Positions 43,118 to 53,997 of a DNA stretch of 64,000 nt are shown here, in pieces. Every line of letters starts with the position of its first letter. The stretch's first letter is position 1. Below the pieces are notes generated by a model. That model searched no databases and was not told where the DNA came from. It worked only from the letters and a program-made list of their open reading frames with translations. The position numbers and the translations under genes are program-made. This DNA is from Agapetus fuscipes (taxonomy: Eukaryota > Arthropoda > Insecta > Trichoptera > Glossosomatidae): NCBI GenBank assembly GCA_951799405.1, contig OX637352.1, positions 15,138,820 to 15,202,819 on the forward strand, in the 5' to 3' direction.

Positions 43118-43788
43118 AAGTGAATTGTAACAAAGTTAAAAAAGTATTTCTATGTACAAAAGTACAGTCTATGCTTTCGTTTTTTCACAATCTTCCATCG
43201 CAAAAAGTATGAAATTTCATAAGACTATGAAAATTTCAGCATTTTTTTTCTCTATGGCTTGGGTAGAATCTCCCAAATTTTATTGCTTATTATGCTTGAT
43301 TACATCTCTAGTTAACATAATCAATCGTAAAAAAATACAGTCTATGATTTCGTTTTTTCACAATCTTCCATCGCAAAAAATATGATTTTTCATATGACTA
43401 TGAAAATTTCAATATTTTTTTTCTCTATGGCTTGGGTAGAATCTCCCAAATTTTATTGCTGATTATGCTTGATTATGTTACTAATTAATATAATCAGTAG
43501 TAAAATTGTAGTGTCTATGTTTTAGTTTTTTCAATAATTTGCATTTTACTAAAAGTGCTCTAGTTATTGATTGCCGAGATTTTTATTACATTTTATTTAA
43601 TTTTGTAGTAGATTATTGTATAATTATTCATTTGGTTTAGTTTTATAAGTATTTTTTATAGTTTTATTGCTTTTTAATTAAGTTTAAATTATTTATTTTG
43701 TAATATGGGGAATTTTTGTTCAACCGTCAGGCCATCCCAACTGTCAGGCTGGCACCTGTCAGGCTGTCTTCACACCGGTCAGAAAATA

Positions 43789-43987
43789 CAATTATTGGAG
43801 CAGAAGTCCATCGTGACTTAATCACTTGTGCAAAACAAGCAACGATATCTATTGGACTCTACACTCCATGTCTTTCATATCCGGAGGCGGTTTCGGGTTT
43901 TCACAGCTATTATTTTAACTTTAACTTGATCAAAAGCACAATCAAAAGCACAGAGTATGTATTTCAAAAGCCAGTGAGACGAATACC
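43789..43987. repeat. Upstream duplication, copy B start
   Basis: From GTCCATCGTGACTTAATCAC (43808) this matches DNA just upstream of the ATG in copies 0 and 2, but no exon precedes it, so it is a truncated exon-1 boundary. Confidence 0.6.
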
Positions 43988-45197
43988 CACAGAGTAAAGG
44001 TTTATAGAGAGCTGAGTTCCTAATATTTCTTTGTATTTCCGGTTTTATCGAGATACGAGCACCACGTAGTGTTAAGAGCATTAACCACGACGTGTGCGTG
44101 TGTTAGTGCACTTATACATACGCGCTATGCCATGCTCCTATAATATTACCTCATATTATTATTCCATACCTACTCCTATTTCGTACACAAAATAAAACGA
44201 AAAGTGAATATTTACGTGTTTCATTTATTGGCAGATAACATACAAGATCAGATACAGAAAATTATAAAATATAACCTAAACTACCTTGGTTAGCAATTAT
44301 TGCAGTAACAAATATTTATTTTGACACTTTTCTCCAAAATCACAACACAAAATCACAAAACATTTTTTCACATTTTTCACCGGTGTATAGTCTAGTGGTT
44401 GAAGCCACAGATTCAATATCCAAAGGTCTTGAGTTAAGTTGCCAGCGGAGAACATAAACAGCGTTCAGCAAATGAATAAAATAACAATACACATGCCATT
44501 TTATGAGTAGCGGTCCATATAATCTTCCCGACGGATTTCTAATAAAGTTTTCTTCGAAGTGGAAGCGGCAATACACGTTTTTTGCGATACACGTACATTG
44601 GTTCAAGTTGAGACACTTCCTGGATCGCTTTTACCTGCGGCTTGAAATTCTTCTGGTCGAGAAAAACATGCATCCCACCTGCAAAAAAACAATATGATAA
44701 AATATCGTATCGGATGTTTCAAATGAACTTCACCATATAATAATAAGTGTAATATTACCTTCTCTACGAGAAAAACTTAAAGCGATGGAATATTATGTCC
44801 TTTTATTAAATATTTAACGTTTTTTGGATCGACGACAAACTTTTTCACTCCGCGCGGGGTGAAGTACCGACATGCAAACAACAAACGGAAATGGCTGTTC
44901 AATGTTGTTGATTTTTCTACATGCAGAGCGAGCGTAGTAATAATATTTCACTTTATAATTTGATCATGAATTAGACACGGCGATTTAAACAAAATTTCAT
45001 AAACCAGTGAAGTTATAAGTTTTACAGATTCTTGTATTTTATATTTCCTAATATCTGCCTTCATTGACCCAAAACTTGAACAAAAATGGTGATTAAGACG
45101 CATGATCCTTTAGTCAAACTGAGATATTAGCGCCTCTACTTATAAGAGCAGTCAAAGCTCTTTATAACGATAGGTAGGTCCGACTCTTCCGGGTCTG
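43988..45197. mobile_element. 1.2-kb insertion with 8-bp duplication
   Basis: CGAATACC occurs at 43980-43987 and 45198-45205, and copies A and C read through without the insert (GACGAATA-CTGTCAG). The length of the duplication suggests hAT. The ends (CACAGAGTAAAGG; GGGTCTG) are only weakly inverted. The inside is AT-rich and includes a tRNA-like head. Confidence 0.65.
44381..44452 (+). repeat. Possible tRNA-derived SINE head (S3)
   Basis: CCGGTGTATAGTCTAGTGGT resembles an A box region; the B box (GTCTTGAGTTAAGTTGCC) is degraded. Single copy in the window. Confidence 0.35.
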
Positions 45198-45211
45198 CGA
45201 ATACCTGTCAG

Positions 45212-45654
45212 TAGGAATGGGCAAAATATATAGATATATCAAAAGTACCGATACTTTTTTTTGAAAAATATCGATATTTACATCGATATTAGAAATATCG
45301 ATTAATCGATATTATTTTTCAAGTATCAAAATCGTATCAAAAACGATATTTTTTTGCAAATGTGACATTTCCCCCACACTTTAAAGGTGGCTGTGTTTTG
45401 AAGCCAACATTTTTACGTAGCAAATTGCATGTCTCCTCTCTCTCCCCCACCCGTTGACAGATTTTTAACTCAAAAATTTCGAAATTTTGAGACGTTACCC
45501 GCCAGCGACCAAAACGTGTTGAGGGAAAATATCGATATATCGATATTTTTTCCTCGATATATTTCGATAGTGTTTAAAAATATCGATTCGATATATATTT
45601 TGCTTTTGCTTTGCTTTGCTTTTTATCGATTCGATATACATTTGCCCATCCCTA
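45212..45654. mobile_element. hAT-type MITE, TAGGGATGGGCAAA family
   Basis: 443 bp, ends TAGGAATGGGCAAA / TTTGCCCATCCCTA, exact 8-bp duplication CCTGTCAG (45204-45211, 45655-45662). It is absent at the paralogous sites near 3600 and 58500. ATCGATAT-rich interior as in 11282-12121. Confidence 0.9.
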
Positions 45655-47046
45655 CCTGTCAGTCGCCGATACTCAGAGCTGTCATGCAAGATCCAGATCA
45701 ATGAGATAATTCGTATCACGGCAAATCTGTCAAGGATAACTCGTCTACAGACAGCTCGGTCATTGACATTGCGGTCACGGACGATTCGGTCTCACGACAG
45801 TTGTGCCAGACGACTTTCTGTCACATGTAATGTAAGATTCACGTTCATCCATGAACGTGATGAAAATCTCAACCTTGTAAAACGTCACTTTTGAAAGATA
45901 AACGTGATGTTTTTGATTGGCGTAAGGCATCCCTGCCTTTGTGAGACTAAATTTTTTTTTTTCAATGAAATAATGTCGCGTGCCACATGCCATGGAAATA
46001 AAAATGCATCAAATGTTTGTGTAACTTCAGATTTTTAATAAAAACAAAAATTAATACACCGAGGAAAATAATTAAGTAGATGAATTAAGCTGAAAATACA
46101 CATCGCTATTTAAATACATTTTTAATAGTATATCTATAACATTTCTTATACACTTATTTTTCCTCCTCATTCGCGTGCCACCTGTGGCACGCATGCCATA
46201 GGTTCGCCATCCCTGGCGTAAGGCCTGGGCCCCTCTTACCTATGAAATAAATAAGTTCCATTTGCCACATCTTTTTGGGGATAACGCGGCAAGATGCTGC
46301 GCTATATGGAGCCCTCTATGAAATATGTGTTGCAGAACCAGAATTCGGATGCGAGATTTCCAAGCATCTTGTGTTGCTTGTCCACACTCCTGAGGGCCTT
46401 TAGTTGGTGACTCTGCTGGTCTACATTGTTATAAGTAATATTTCAACACTGAGAGCAGAATAGTCCTTGTGCTCCAAGCTTTACATCAAGTGCCTTTATA
46501 ACATTGCTCCGCTTGTGGGTTCTCACATCTTCCTACTAAGCTGCAGTATAAAGTGTGTATCATCAGTCCAGCAAGGTTTCCAACCAAACATGAAGTGATG
46601 TTGACTTACTTTTGCATATATTGTTAAATATCTGTTGAGCAGAAAGGAAATGTTGTCGGCATCATTTGAAATCCCATAGATTATGTTTTATGCTAACTGA
46701 TGGTTGAAAGATGATGAATAATAAAGTTGTCCCACAGGATGTTTTGTTATCTGTGACATTTGTCAAGTTGCTTGCTTTACTCCTTAAGTGAGCGACCGCC
46801 CGCGCCCCTGCACTACTTTATAACCACTGTGAAGATGGACACAATAAAACAACACAAAGCTTCAATACTCTTTATTATGTCTTCTTATATGTTCACTCAT
46901 TTTCCAAAACAGACAAATATTTATGAAGGAACGAAGCTATCATTTTGGTGGCAGAGTCCAAACAATCAAATCACAAATGCCAGGAATACTTGAATATATT
47001 TTATTTTATTTTGGATATCCAAAACATCCCTGGTCTTTAACCGTTA
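45655..47046. repeat. Segmental duplication, copy B
   Basis: Collinear with 4123-5543 and with copy C. No gene is recognised in it. It ends at the Harbinger insertion. Confidence 0.75.
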
Positions 47047-48103
47047 TGCTGCCTCCACACGCTTGCAGAGCGTCGACAAACAGTCACAAACGCAAGCGTG
47101 TGGATAGACGTTTGGCTCGGCTTGCGTAGTCTTGCAAGAGCTTGTGGCCGACCCGACAGAGTGTCTGTTTTTTGACGCGAGTCAAAGGGATTTGCCGCAA
47201 GTGTTTGCCACGCATCCACACGCTTGTGCACATTTATTCTGATCGGTAGCGAGCAGGCGTGTGCTATTTACAAATTATTTTTAGGGTTTATGTATTCAAA
47301 CAGTGAAAAATCATTTTTAATACAAAATAAAGCATTTTTTTCAAAAATGTAGTTTTATTTTCACTATAGGACTTAATTAATTTTATTTGCCTCGAGTTTC
47401 TCTTGAAAATGACCTGAAACTTGAAGGTTGAAAGTACTCGAGACAAATAAAATTACTTAATTATCGTGAAAATAAAACTATGTTTTTGAAAAAACATTTT
47501 TATAAATTTTTTCATTGTCATTATAAGGAATTATTTAAAACTCCGCCATCACTAATTCTTCGTTGACAACCTATGTCTACAAAAATGAAATTGTAATTAC
47601 TATCGAGTAATGCCAAAAGAAAACATATTCTAAAAGATTTTTATAGTTGAAATATTCAGTTTCACTATGAAATTGGTTTTCATAGTTTTCATTCAGTAAA
47701 ACGTTCGTAATTTGTTTAAAGATTTTAATCTTTTTGAATAAATTTATCCGTGAAAATAAACAGTGTTTTTAATTCATCAAAAAATTATAAAATTAAATTG
47801 GTTTTCTATAACTATATGTTTTCCATCCCAAATTCTTAGCCTAATTTTACATTTCATTTTGTTTTCTCTTGTTTAGTTTGTTTTTTTTTTGTAATAAAAA
47901 TAAGTTGAATCCTTTGACTTATAATATCATGATTAAATCAAATGTTATAGCTGACTACAGCTGGACTTCCGTCATGCTTGCTTGTTCAAAGCACACTGAC
48001 GCACCCGCAAGCGTGTGGATACCCCTGTTTGGATCACTGTGTTTGTCCAAGCGTTTGTACAGGCGTGTGGGTTGTCACAAACGGCAAGCGTGTGGAAGCA
48101 GCA
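47047..48103. mobile_element. Harbinger-like element H2 with PLE insertions
   Basis: Ends TGCTGCCTCCACACGCTTGC / GCAAGCGTGTGGAAGCAGCA. Copy A at about 5546 is the empty site (AACCAGTACATTAC). Compared with H1 and H3 it has two extra inserts, at about 47277-47516 and 47695-47808. The second is flanked by the 12-bp duplication AAATTGGTTTTC. Confidence 0.78.
47277..47516. mobile_element. Palindromic PLE-like remnant in Harbinger
   Basis: Arms AAAATGTAGTTTTATTTTCA...TTTGCCTCGAGT and complement flank a centre CTTGAAAATGACC...GGTTGAAAGT, a decayed hammerhead-like core. The same insert lies at 61145-61383, and it is missing in the H1 and H3 Harbinger copies. Confidence 0.6.
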
Positions 48104-48194
48104 GTACATTACTTATGCTGTACTTATGAACAGTGGCGTGCCTTCGGTTTCTGCCGTACGCATGCTGGATAATTAAAGTTGAGTTTACTAAATC

Positions 48195-48408
48195 TTAAAT
48201 CTAAATCTAAGCTGCAAAGATATACATATTTTAAGATTCATATTAAACGCATCCCACAAGTAGACATGTATAAGTTCGCACTAACACATGCCGCATGTGG
48301 ACCCACAATATAAAAACCCAATCTCAAATGAATACAAGCCCTGCACTGCCGACCTTCCCTCAAACAGGGGTGACATTGGCAAAGTGAACCATTTTTTACA
48401 GTATGCAT
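48195..48408 (-). repeat. R1 repeat
   Basis: Reverse copy from (TAAATC)n to TTTTTTACAGTATG. The last ~50 bp of the head are missing. Confidence 0.8.
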
Positions 48409-48825
48409 AAATAAAAATCTTACTTTCTTTTCCTCAGTGTTTCTTAATTTCTTCAGATTTAGATTTTGGGTTTAAACAATAAAACCTTCACACTTAAAAT
48501 CCTCACAGGGCACAACTATGTTTTCACCGGAATCCATTGTACGAGTATCAAAAAAGGTGCTTTTTGGAATGCCAACAAGTCAATCATTCTGATATCGGTA
48601 TAAAACCGCGACAGTGTATTCAACATAATATACAATGATTCATTCATGAATTGTGAACGTGCGAAAAAGCTAAGCGTATCTTGATATCTGTACCTTAGAG
48701 CATAAACAACGAGAGTCCACTTTTTTGCGTTTTTGAGTTAATGATGCAGAAATTCTTATAATTAGCTGTTCTATAAGTGGTAAAAATATTGGAGTCCTCG
48801 GTCATAGTTACTGAGATATCGCAAA

Positions 48826-49112
48826 AACGCAACTAAGCTACACATATAGTGGCGAGTTGAACCTATTTATTTTTACAGGTAAGGGGGCCGGCCTTACGCC
48901 AACCACTTCAGTTGAAGTGAGGGTTTCCCAGCTCCCGAGGGGGCTGGTACTCATTTCTTGTGAAGGCTGAGTAAACCTTGCCGGTATTTTTATTATGGGG
49001 TTTGAAATAAACACCGAAATAGGAAATCATTTCTGACACCCTCCTCGGTGGGATTCGAACCCGAGCTCACGGGGTAGAATGCAAGCACTCTACCAACTGA
49101 GCTATCGATCAA
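48826..49112 (-). repeat. S1 SINE
   Basis: Reverse copy with intact A and B boxes; a ~40-bp deletion removes the TTCTTGCCGCG block near the 3' end. Confidence 0.85.
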
Positions 49113-49358
49113 ACAAGTGTAATAAATATGGGATGCACATAAAAGTGCGAGCATAAACAACGGAAGTTCCACATACGTTGTTCACATTTCTTCACATTAA
49201 ATAAATATTGATAAAAGAAGATGAACAGTTTTTACAGATCAAAAATATCTCGTCTAGTTTAGAAGTTATGATGGTTTAAAAAAGTGCACATTTTCACTAA
49301 AACTCGTCTCCTGCACATTTTACTAAATGTGACTACCGTTGTTTATGCTTAAGCCTAT

Positions 49359-49936
49359 CATGGGTCGGCAACCTGCGGCCCTTGAGGCGTCTTGGTGCGG
49401 CCCGTAAGATATTCGCCGCAACGCATGTGCCGAACGATATCATACACATACACAATGGAGTGAAAAAAAAATACAACAAATGTCGTAAAAATGGACAAAA
49501 AGCATTTTATTTTTATAACTTAAATATTTTTATGTAATTAAAATATTTGTATACAAATATTTTAGGCAATGACATGTGCTCCAAGCGTAGGGGCGGATCT
49601 TAGACGCGAAAGGTGGTCAAACTTATCCAAAGGGGGGAGTAGAATTTGTGGGTAGATTTTCCTATGTAGGCCGGTGTCGATTCGCATGGAGTTCCCTGGA
49701 TTGCGGGATTTCCAAACTGAATTGGCGGAAATCCTACAATATGAGATTTATTTTCATTTGTGTACGTCAATTTATCAATGTTCACGATACATGACGTGGC
49801 GGGGGGGGGGGGGGGGTGTTAGTCAGTGTGTGCTGAAATGCGCTGACCGTTAGATCCGCCACTGCCCAAGTGCGGCCCGCACTAAATCTCAAGTAAAATA
49901 TTTGGCCCTTTTACAACAAAAGGTTGCCGATCCCTG
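49359..49936. mobile_element. hAT-type MITE, ends CAGGGATCGGCAACC
   Basis: CATGGGTCGGCAACC and GGTTGCCGATCCCTG are inverted. Contains GCGGCCC motifs near both ends and another nested MITE. The 8-bp duplication is not preserved. Confidence 0.6.
49588..49864. mobile_element. Nested MITE, ends GGGGCGGATCT / AGATCCGCCACTG
   Basis: 277 bp with an imperfect 8-bp duplication (TCCAAGCG / CCCAAGTG). It contains a 17-G homopolymer at 49800-49816. Confidence 0.6.
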
Positions 49937-50289
49937 CTCTAAGGTACATATATTAATATTTTGTGTATTCGACACATATATTATGTGAATTTATGTGTGT
50001 CATATTGAATGAACAAAGAGCTCTATCGCATATGTGTGTACATCTCCATACAAACTTTACGACTTACAGGTATATCGCTTGACACATCAATACAGTTTTG
50101 TTCGAAAATGACCAATAATAAAAGCCTAGTACTATCCCACACAGATGGCAGTAGCATTAATTTTGACAACAGGAAATTTAAAAAGACGCATGATGATAAT
50201 ATCTTTAATCCACTCAAAAATATTCATTATTTTAATTTCTGAAGGTACGCATGCTCAGCTTTTTAGCTTGTATGATAGTCACGCTACTG

Positions 50290-50571
50290 CTTATGAAAGA
50301 AGCCGAACTTCACATGAACATGAGCCTTGCAACTTTTGCCGCCATTTCCCTGAACGAAGTGGCATTGGCAAAAGTTAACAAAGTTTTAACAGCATGGGGG
50401 GTCAGTTTCATTTTATCCTATTAATGAGGGAACAAAATAATACCGACAGGTGGACCCAAACTACAGTAGCTATTAGCTAACTAGAACAATTATATGCTAA
50501 ATTAAATAATAAACTAATGAAGGGCTACAAAGCAAATGCCTTATCAACTAATGAAGATGAAATTAAATTAA
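50290..50571. repeat. Duplicated flank, matches 5567-6075 without R1
   Basis: Empty-site partner of the R1 insertion at 5690-5893. No gene seen. Confidence 0.7.
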
Positions 50572-50810
50572 AGATGCTTGATTTTCTGGTTCCGGGTTTT
50601 GACCGTGGTCCATGTTTTAGCTTGTTTTCTTCTTTTTTCTTTTTTCTTTCTTGAAGACTTTAGCTCAGTAGCGAGCAGAACTCCGAAGAAGTCGCCCACA
50701 GAGGAGACGAAACGTCAGCTTAAGTCTTCAAGAAAGAAAAAAGAAAAAAGAAGAAAACAAGCTAAAACATGGACCACGGTCAAAACCCGGAACCAGAAAA
50801 TCAAGCATCT
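50572..50810. repeat. Perfect 87-bp-arm hairpin element
   Basis: Arms 50572-50658 and 50724-50810 are exact reverse complements (87 of 87 by my count). The loop, 50659-50723, carries CCGAAGA-AGTC...GAGAC-GAAACGTC, a hammerhead-like core with one change (C for U4). Confidence 0.9.
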
Positions 50811-51110
50811 AGATCCGGCCGTGAAAGCCTAAAAACATTAAATTAAAGGTTTACACAACCCCTAAAAAGTTGAAATTACATTGGAATTTACAGCCCTATG
50901 GAAAGCAAATAGACAAATACCATGAAACAGCCAGTGTTAACAATAAACAAATCGTTTTTGTGTTCTTTCAGGTTTGGCCATGTTCTATTTGCAGCTCCTA
51001 CATCTACCGACGTTTCACTTTCACAAGCAGAAAGCATCTTCAAGGCAAATTATCAAAGCGCCGTGGCAGTTTACATTGTCTTTTGCTATTTTCACAAAAA
51101 TAAAGTGTGA
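50811..51110 (+). other. Duplicated DNA with possible transposase end
   Basis: 50846-51000 matches 8395-8552. After TTCTTTCAG (possible acceptor) the frame FGHVLFAAPTSTDVSLSQAE ends with a stop at 51108. The PTSTDV-S pattern is faintly like hAT C-terminal dimerisation regions. Weak. Confidence 0.25.
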
Positions 51111-52429
51111 AAATCCTGTGGTTTTGAAGTTTGTCCAGAGCATTTCCTTATAATTAGTTCACTTACTGTGAGAAATTACACGCAATGAAATGTTTTATCC
51201 ACGATTTCTCAAATCAGTGAATCCGCACTTATTCAGTTTTACCTTTAAGGTGGCGATATTAAACTCAGAAGACAGGGAAGATGAAACCTAGCTGTGGAAA
51301 TAGTTGATAACTGCAAACTAAAATATATATGGGTATCGCCGTCGAAATTTGTACCTTTTGTCTTGTGCGTGTGTCCCCTAATGATTTTCAGCTTTTTCAT
51401 AAAAACTGGTGATCTCTTTTGAATTCTAAAATTATCAGAGTAAAGTAAATAAAAAGCGTATCGAAATACAAAAAAAAACTGCAAAAAGCATTAAGTGGCG
51501 ATGTAATTAAAAAATAAAACAAAAACGCCTTTTTTCCATTCCCATACAAATTTTACATGTCCGCAACCCGTTTTTGACCCTTTGATGGCATGATACGATC
51601 AAAATAGTCAAACGTTTTTAAAGTTGAGTATTTTTGCATATACCTTAGTAATGTATCTTCCATTTTCTGTACTAGCCATAATAATATTTACTTATTTAAA
51701 TACGAAATATTGATTGCTAAGGGTTGTCTCCATTTTTGGCTCCGAAATTTTTCTTTTAGTATGTTACCAATTCCATTGGAACTGACAAAAATCTTGCAAT
51801 CTTAAGTATTTGTTCACGTATGGTAACTCTTTGATGTAGTGTGGACAACACAAAAAAACTCATTCGATACCTTTATTTTCTTCTGAGAATGTTTACATCA
51901 GACTCGGGAATTTGTCGTGTGTGTTTTGAGTGGAAGTTAGCTTGGCATTATTAAGGTATGTATTCGAATATGTTGTCAGTTGTATATTTTTTACTTAGAT
52001 CCATTAATTCTTCTAATGATTGTATGTTTTTATCATTGCTGACAGTATTATTTTTCAAATGGCACAAGTTTAAGGTAATGTCGGGCGGTTTTTTATTTAC
52101 AATCTTTACCGTATGTTACCAGTATTAAGGTGTATTCACGTAGGTTTAAAAAAATACACCTACTTACCGTTAATTTATGGTTGACTAACAAATAACATTT
52201 ACGTACCTAATTGAAACATAAAACTATCTAATCAACCTTACTACATGCTATTAATATTTTAAATGCACCGTTTGATGTTTGTTATTCAAAATAGCAAAAA
52301 GGTTTATTCCGTGATCTGTGGGCTAAACGATTAAATGAAATTTGGACCACAGAGGTACCTAATTTTTATATCGGTGCTGGATACTGTGAAAAATGTACGC
52401 AAAAAAAAACATTGCCTATCTATCTAAAT
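51111..52429. other. AT-rich DNA, no gene seen
   Basis: 1.3 kb without recognisable coding or repeat structure. It is absent from the left-hand duplicate at 8552. Confidence 0.35.
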
Positions 52430-52655
52430 CTATGATAATCTATAATCTAAGTTACAAAAATATATTGCATTTAAGACTTTAAGTTCGTACTTAAACATGC
52501 TGCATGTGAACCTACAATATAAAACCCAATCTCAAATGAACATAAACCCTGCAACTCTTGCCGACCTTACCTGACACAATGGTAACATTGGTAAAGTGAA
52601 CCATTTTTTACAGTATGAGTGATCAGCTTCATACTAACCTATAAGTCAAGGAAAC
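52430..52655 (-). repeat. R1 repeat
   Basis: Reverse copy from AATCTATAATCTAAGTTAC to TATAAGTCAAGGAA, with a ~30-bp internal deletion. Confidence 0.78.
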
Positions 52656-53123
52656 TTATTGAAATACAATAAACGAACGATTTTAGGTAGTTATTAAATG
52701 TGCGTATTCATATTTTTATTAAACATTCATAGACAAACAACATTCATATTTATAGACATTCAAAATGGTGCTCTTATATTTTTTACTGAACAGTGTTTAC
52801 GAACTGCTATAAAATCTTGTATTCGTCGTCGAAAAAAGAAATGAGATATTGAAATGTAAAAAAACCTAATTTTTCGAACCTGTCCGTCATTTTGAATAGA
52901 CCTTAACTTAACTCACGATGTTTTCGTTTTCTTGAATCTTGCCGGTCGACAGTTATGGTACAAATTTAAACGGCGTTACCCATATATCAGTCTTTTTAAA
53001 GTTTGTGTATTCACACAGTGAAAATTCATTTTTATAAGAAATTATAAAAATTTATAAAACTCTGTGTTTTTTTATAGATTTTTATAATTTCTTATATATA
53101 TCAGTGTCGAAGGGTGAAATTCT
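52656..53123. other. AT-rich DNA with PLE-like terminal motif
   Basis: At about 53001-53095, GTATTCACACAGTGAAAATT is followed by a short palindrome of TTATAAGAAATTATAAAAAT. The same motif occurs at 47290, 53415 and 61160 beside other PLE-like remnants. Confidence 0.4.
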
Positions 53124-53400
53124 AAAGAACGGAAGCCAAATGAAAAAAAAAAAAATAACTCACCAAAAAGTCCACGGCATGAAAAAATACTTGTAGAAAA
53201 AAGGCTCCACCTTTACTGTACATGAAAACTCTGATGCTCAATAAAACAGTGAGCTCCAAGTATGAAGAAGGTGGGTTTGAAAAAAGCCTTTATTCTTCAG
53301 TCATTACGTGTGACGTGCGAAAGCTTTTCATTTTTAAAATCCTGACATCGATGAAAAATCATAAAAGTAGGGAAAAACTAATGTTTTCATAAACAAGAAA
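53124..53400. repeat. Segmental duplication, matches 8553-8771 and 9749-9785
   Basis: Right-hand counterpart lacking the S1/LTR found at 8774-9748. The PLE remnant follows. Confidence 0.65.
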
Positions 53401-53526
53401 TAATAAAATTTTCTAATGTTTGCACATTCACCGAGTGAAAATTCATTTTTAATTTAATAATTAAAAAACTTTTTTATTTAAAAAAACACATAGTTTTTAT
53501 TTTCACATATGAGTTATAATGCCTAA

Positions 53527-53557
53527 GCGCTGTCGAACCTGCTCGGTTCATCATCAG
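53527..53557 (-). ncRNA. Hammerhead-like core 3' of PLE ORF
   Basis: Minus strand CTGATGA, one T, a perfect stem GAACC-gagca-GGTTC, then GACAGC in place of GAAAC. It lies about 180 bp downstream of the PLE ORF stop, in the same orientation, and is decayed at the GAAA position. Confidence 0.4.
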
Positions 53558-53740
53558 AGGCTAACTGAAGTTTTTAAAATTAAAATACAAGGGTTAGAAC
53601 AAATACATTTTGGGAAGAGAAAGTGGGTTTTTTAAGTAGGTAGGTATTGTTAGAAAGGAATGCGTATTTATTTAGAGAGGAGAAAGTGGGTGGGTTTTTT
53701 TAAGGGTGGGCTTTGTTAGAAGAGAAGGAGTGGGTATTTG

Positions 53741-53953
53741 TTAATTAACAACATGGCTCAAATGTTTTTGAATTTCTAGAGTTTCAAGAGCCATTAGTTG
53801 TCTACCCTTGCACCCCGAGTGAAGGATCTTTACTCCTGTTATATCAAACGAATGGTCGTTTTCGATACAGTGATCCGCCATCTCAGAGTACCCAGATAGA
53901 CCCCTAAAAGCTCTTTTGTGCTCATTTATTCTTGTATGAATAGACCTGGAGGT
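53741..53953 (-). pseudogene. Penelope-like element, GIY-YIG endonuclease end
   Basis: 70 codons of the C-terminal part of a Penelope-like ORF: SIHTRINEHKRAFRG, SEMADHCIENDHSFD, KILHSGCKGRQLMALETLEI, QKHLSH and a stop. The R-x-x-EHKR, A-H-x-x-x-x-H and E-x-x-EI-KHL pattern is the distal half of the GIY-YIG nuclease fused to PLE reverse transcriptase. It is cut off by a TAG at its 5' side, with no RT upstream. It is the only coding PLE piece in the window and gives the identity of the hammerhead-like, palindromic remnants. Confidence 0.75.
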
Positions 53954-53997
53954 CTAATATTTAAACACAAATTAATAATATTAAAATCTAATATTAA

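Larger units (their letters stand above)
39250..43480 (-). repeat. ~173-bp satellite, right arm
   Basis: Inverted copies of the left-arm unit (TTTTTTCACAATCTTCCATC recurring). It is longer than the left arm because of an 870-bp higher-order duplication with S1 insertions. A 77-bp A-rich run interrupts it at 43038-43114. Confidence 0.95.
36371..43779. mobile_element. 7.4-kb foldback-type transposon with satellite arms
   Basis: A 9-bp duplication CAGAAAATA (36362-36370, 43780-43788) flanks inverted ends of ~39 bp that begin ACCGGTGTGAAGACAGCC and differ at one base. Inside them, both arms are tandem arrays of one ~173-bp unit, in opposite orientation (36620-38670 and 39250-43480), around a ~560-bp centre. 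Long inverted repeats built of internal tandem repeats, plus a 9-bp target duplication, are features of Drosophila FB elements and of long-TIR Mutator-like elements. No transposase is encoded. Confidence 0.85.
48690..49947. mobile_element. Nested insertion complex with GTACCTTAGAGCA ends
   Basis: 13-bp inverted ends GTACCTTAGAGCA / TGCTCTAAGGTAC. Inside are GCATAAACAACG motifs in both orientations, an S1 SINE and two smaller elements at 49359-49936 and 49588-49864. Confidence 0.5.
48131..50289. mobile_element. hAT-like element with CAGTGGCGTG ends, second copy
   Basis: Exact 8-bp duplication CTTATGAA (48123-48130, 50290-50297). Copy A at ~5570 is the empty site (ACTTATGAAAGAAGCC). Same family as 27771-30886. 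It contains an R1 copy and a nested insertion complex at 48690-49947. Confidence 0.9.

Noticed and set aside
36620..43480. CRISPR-like array because of regular repeats
   Set aside because: Unit is ~173 bp with no unique spacers, arranged in inverted blocks in a eukaryotic context; it is a satellite/foldback arm.
49800..49816. G17 run as a regulatory quadruplex
   Set aside because: A single homopolymer inside a nested MITE; likely slippage or a sequencing artefact.
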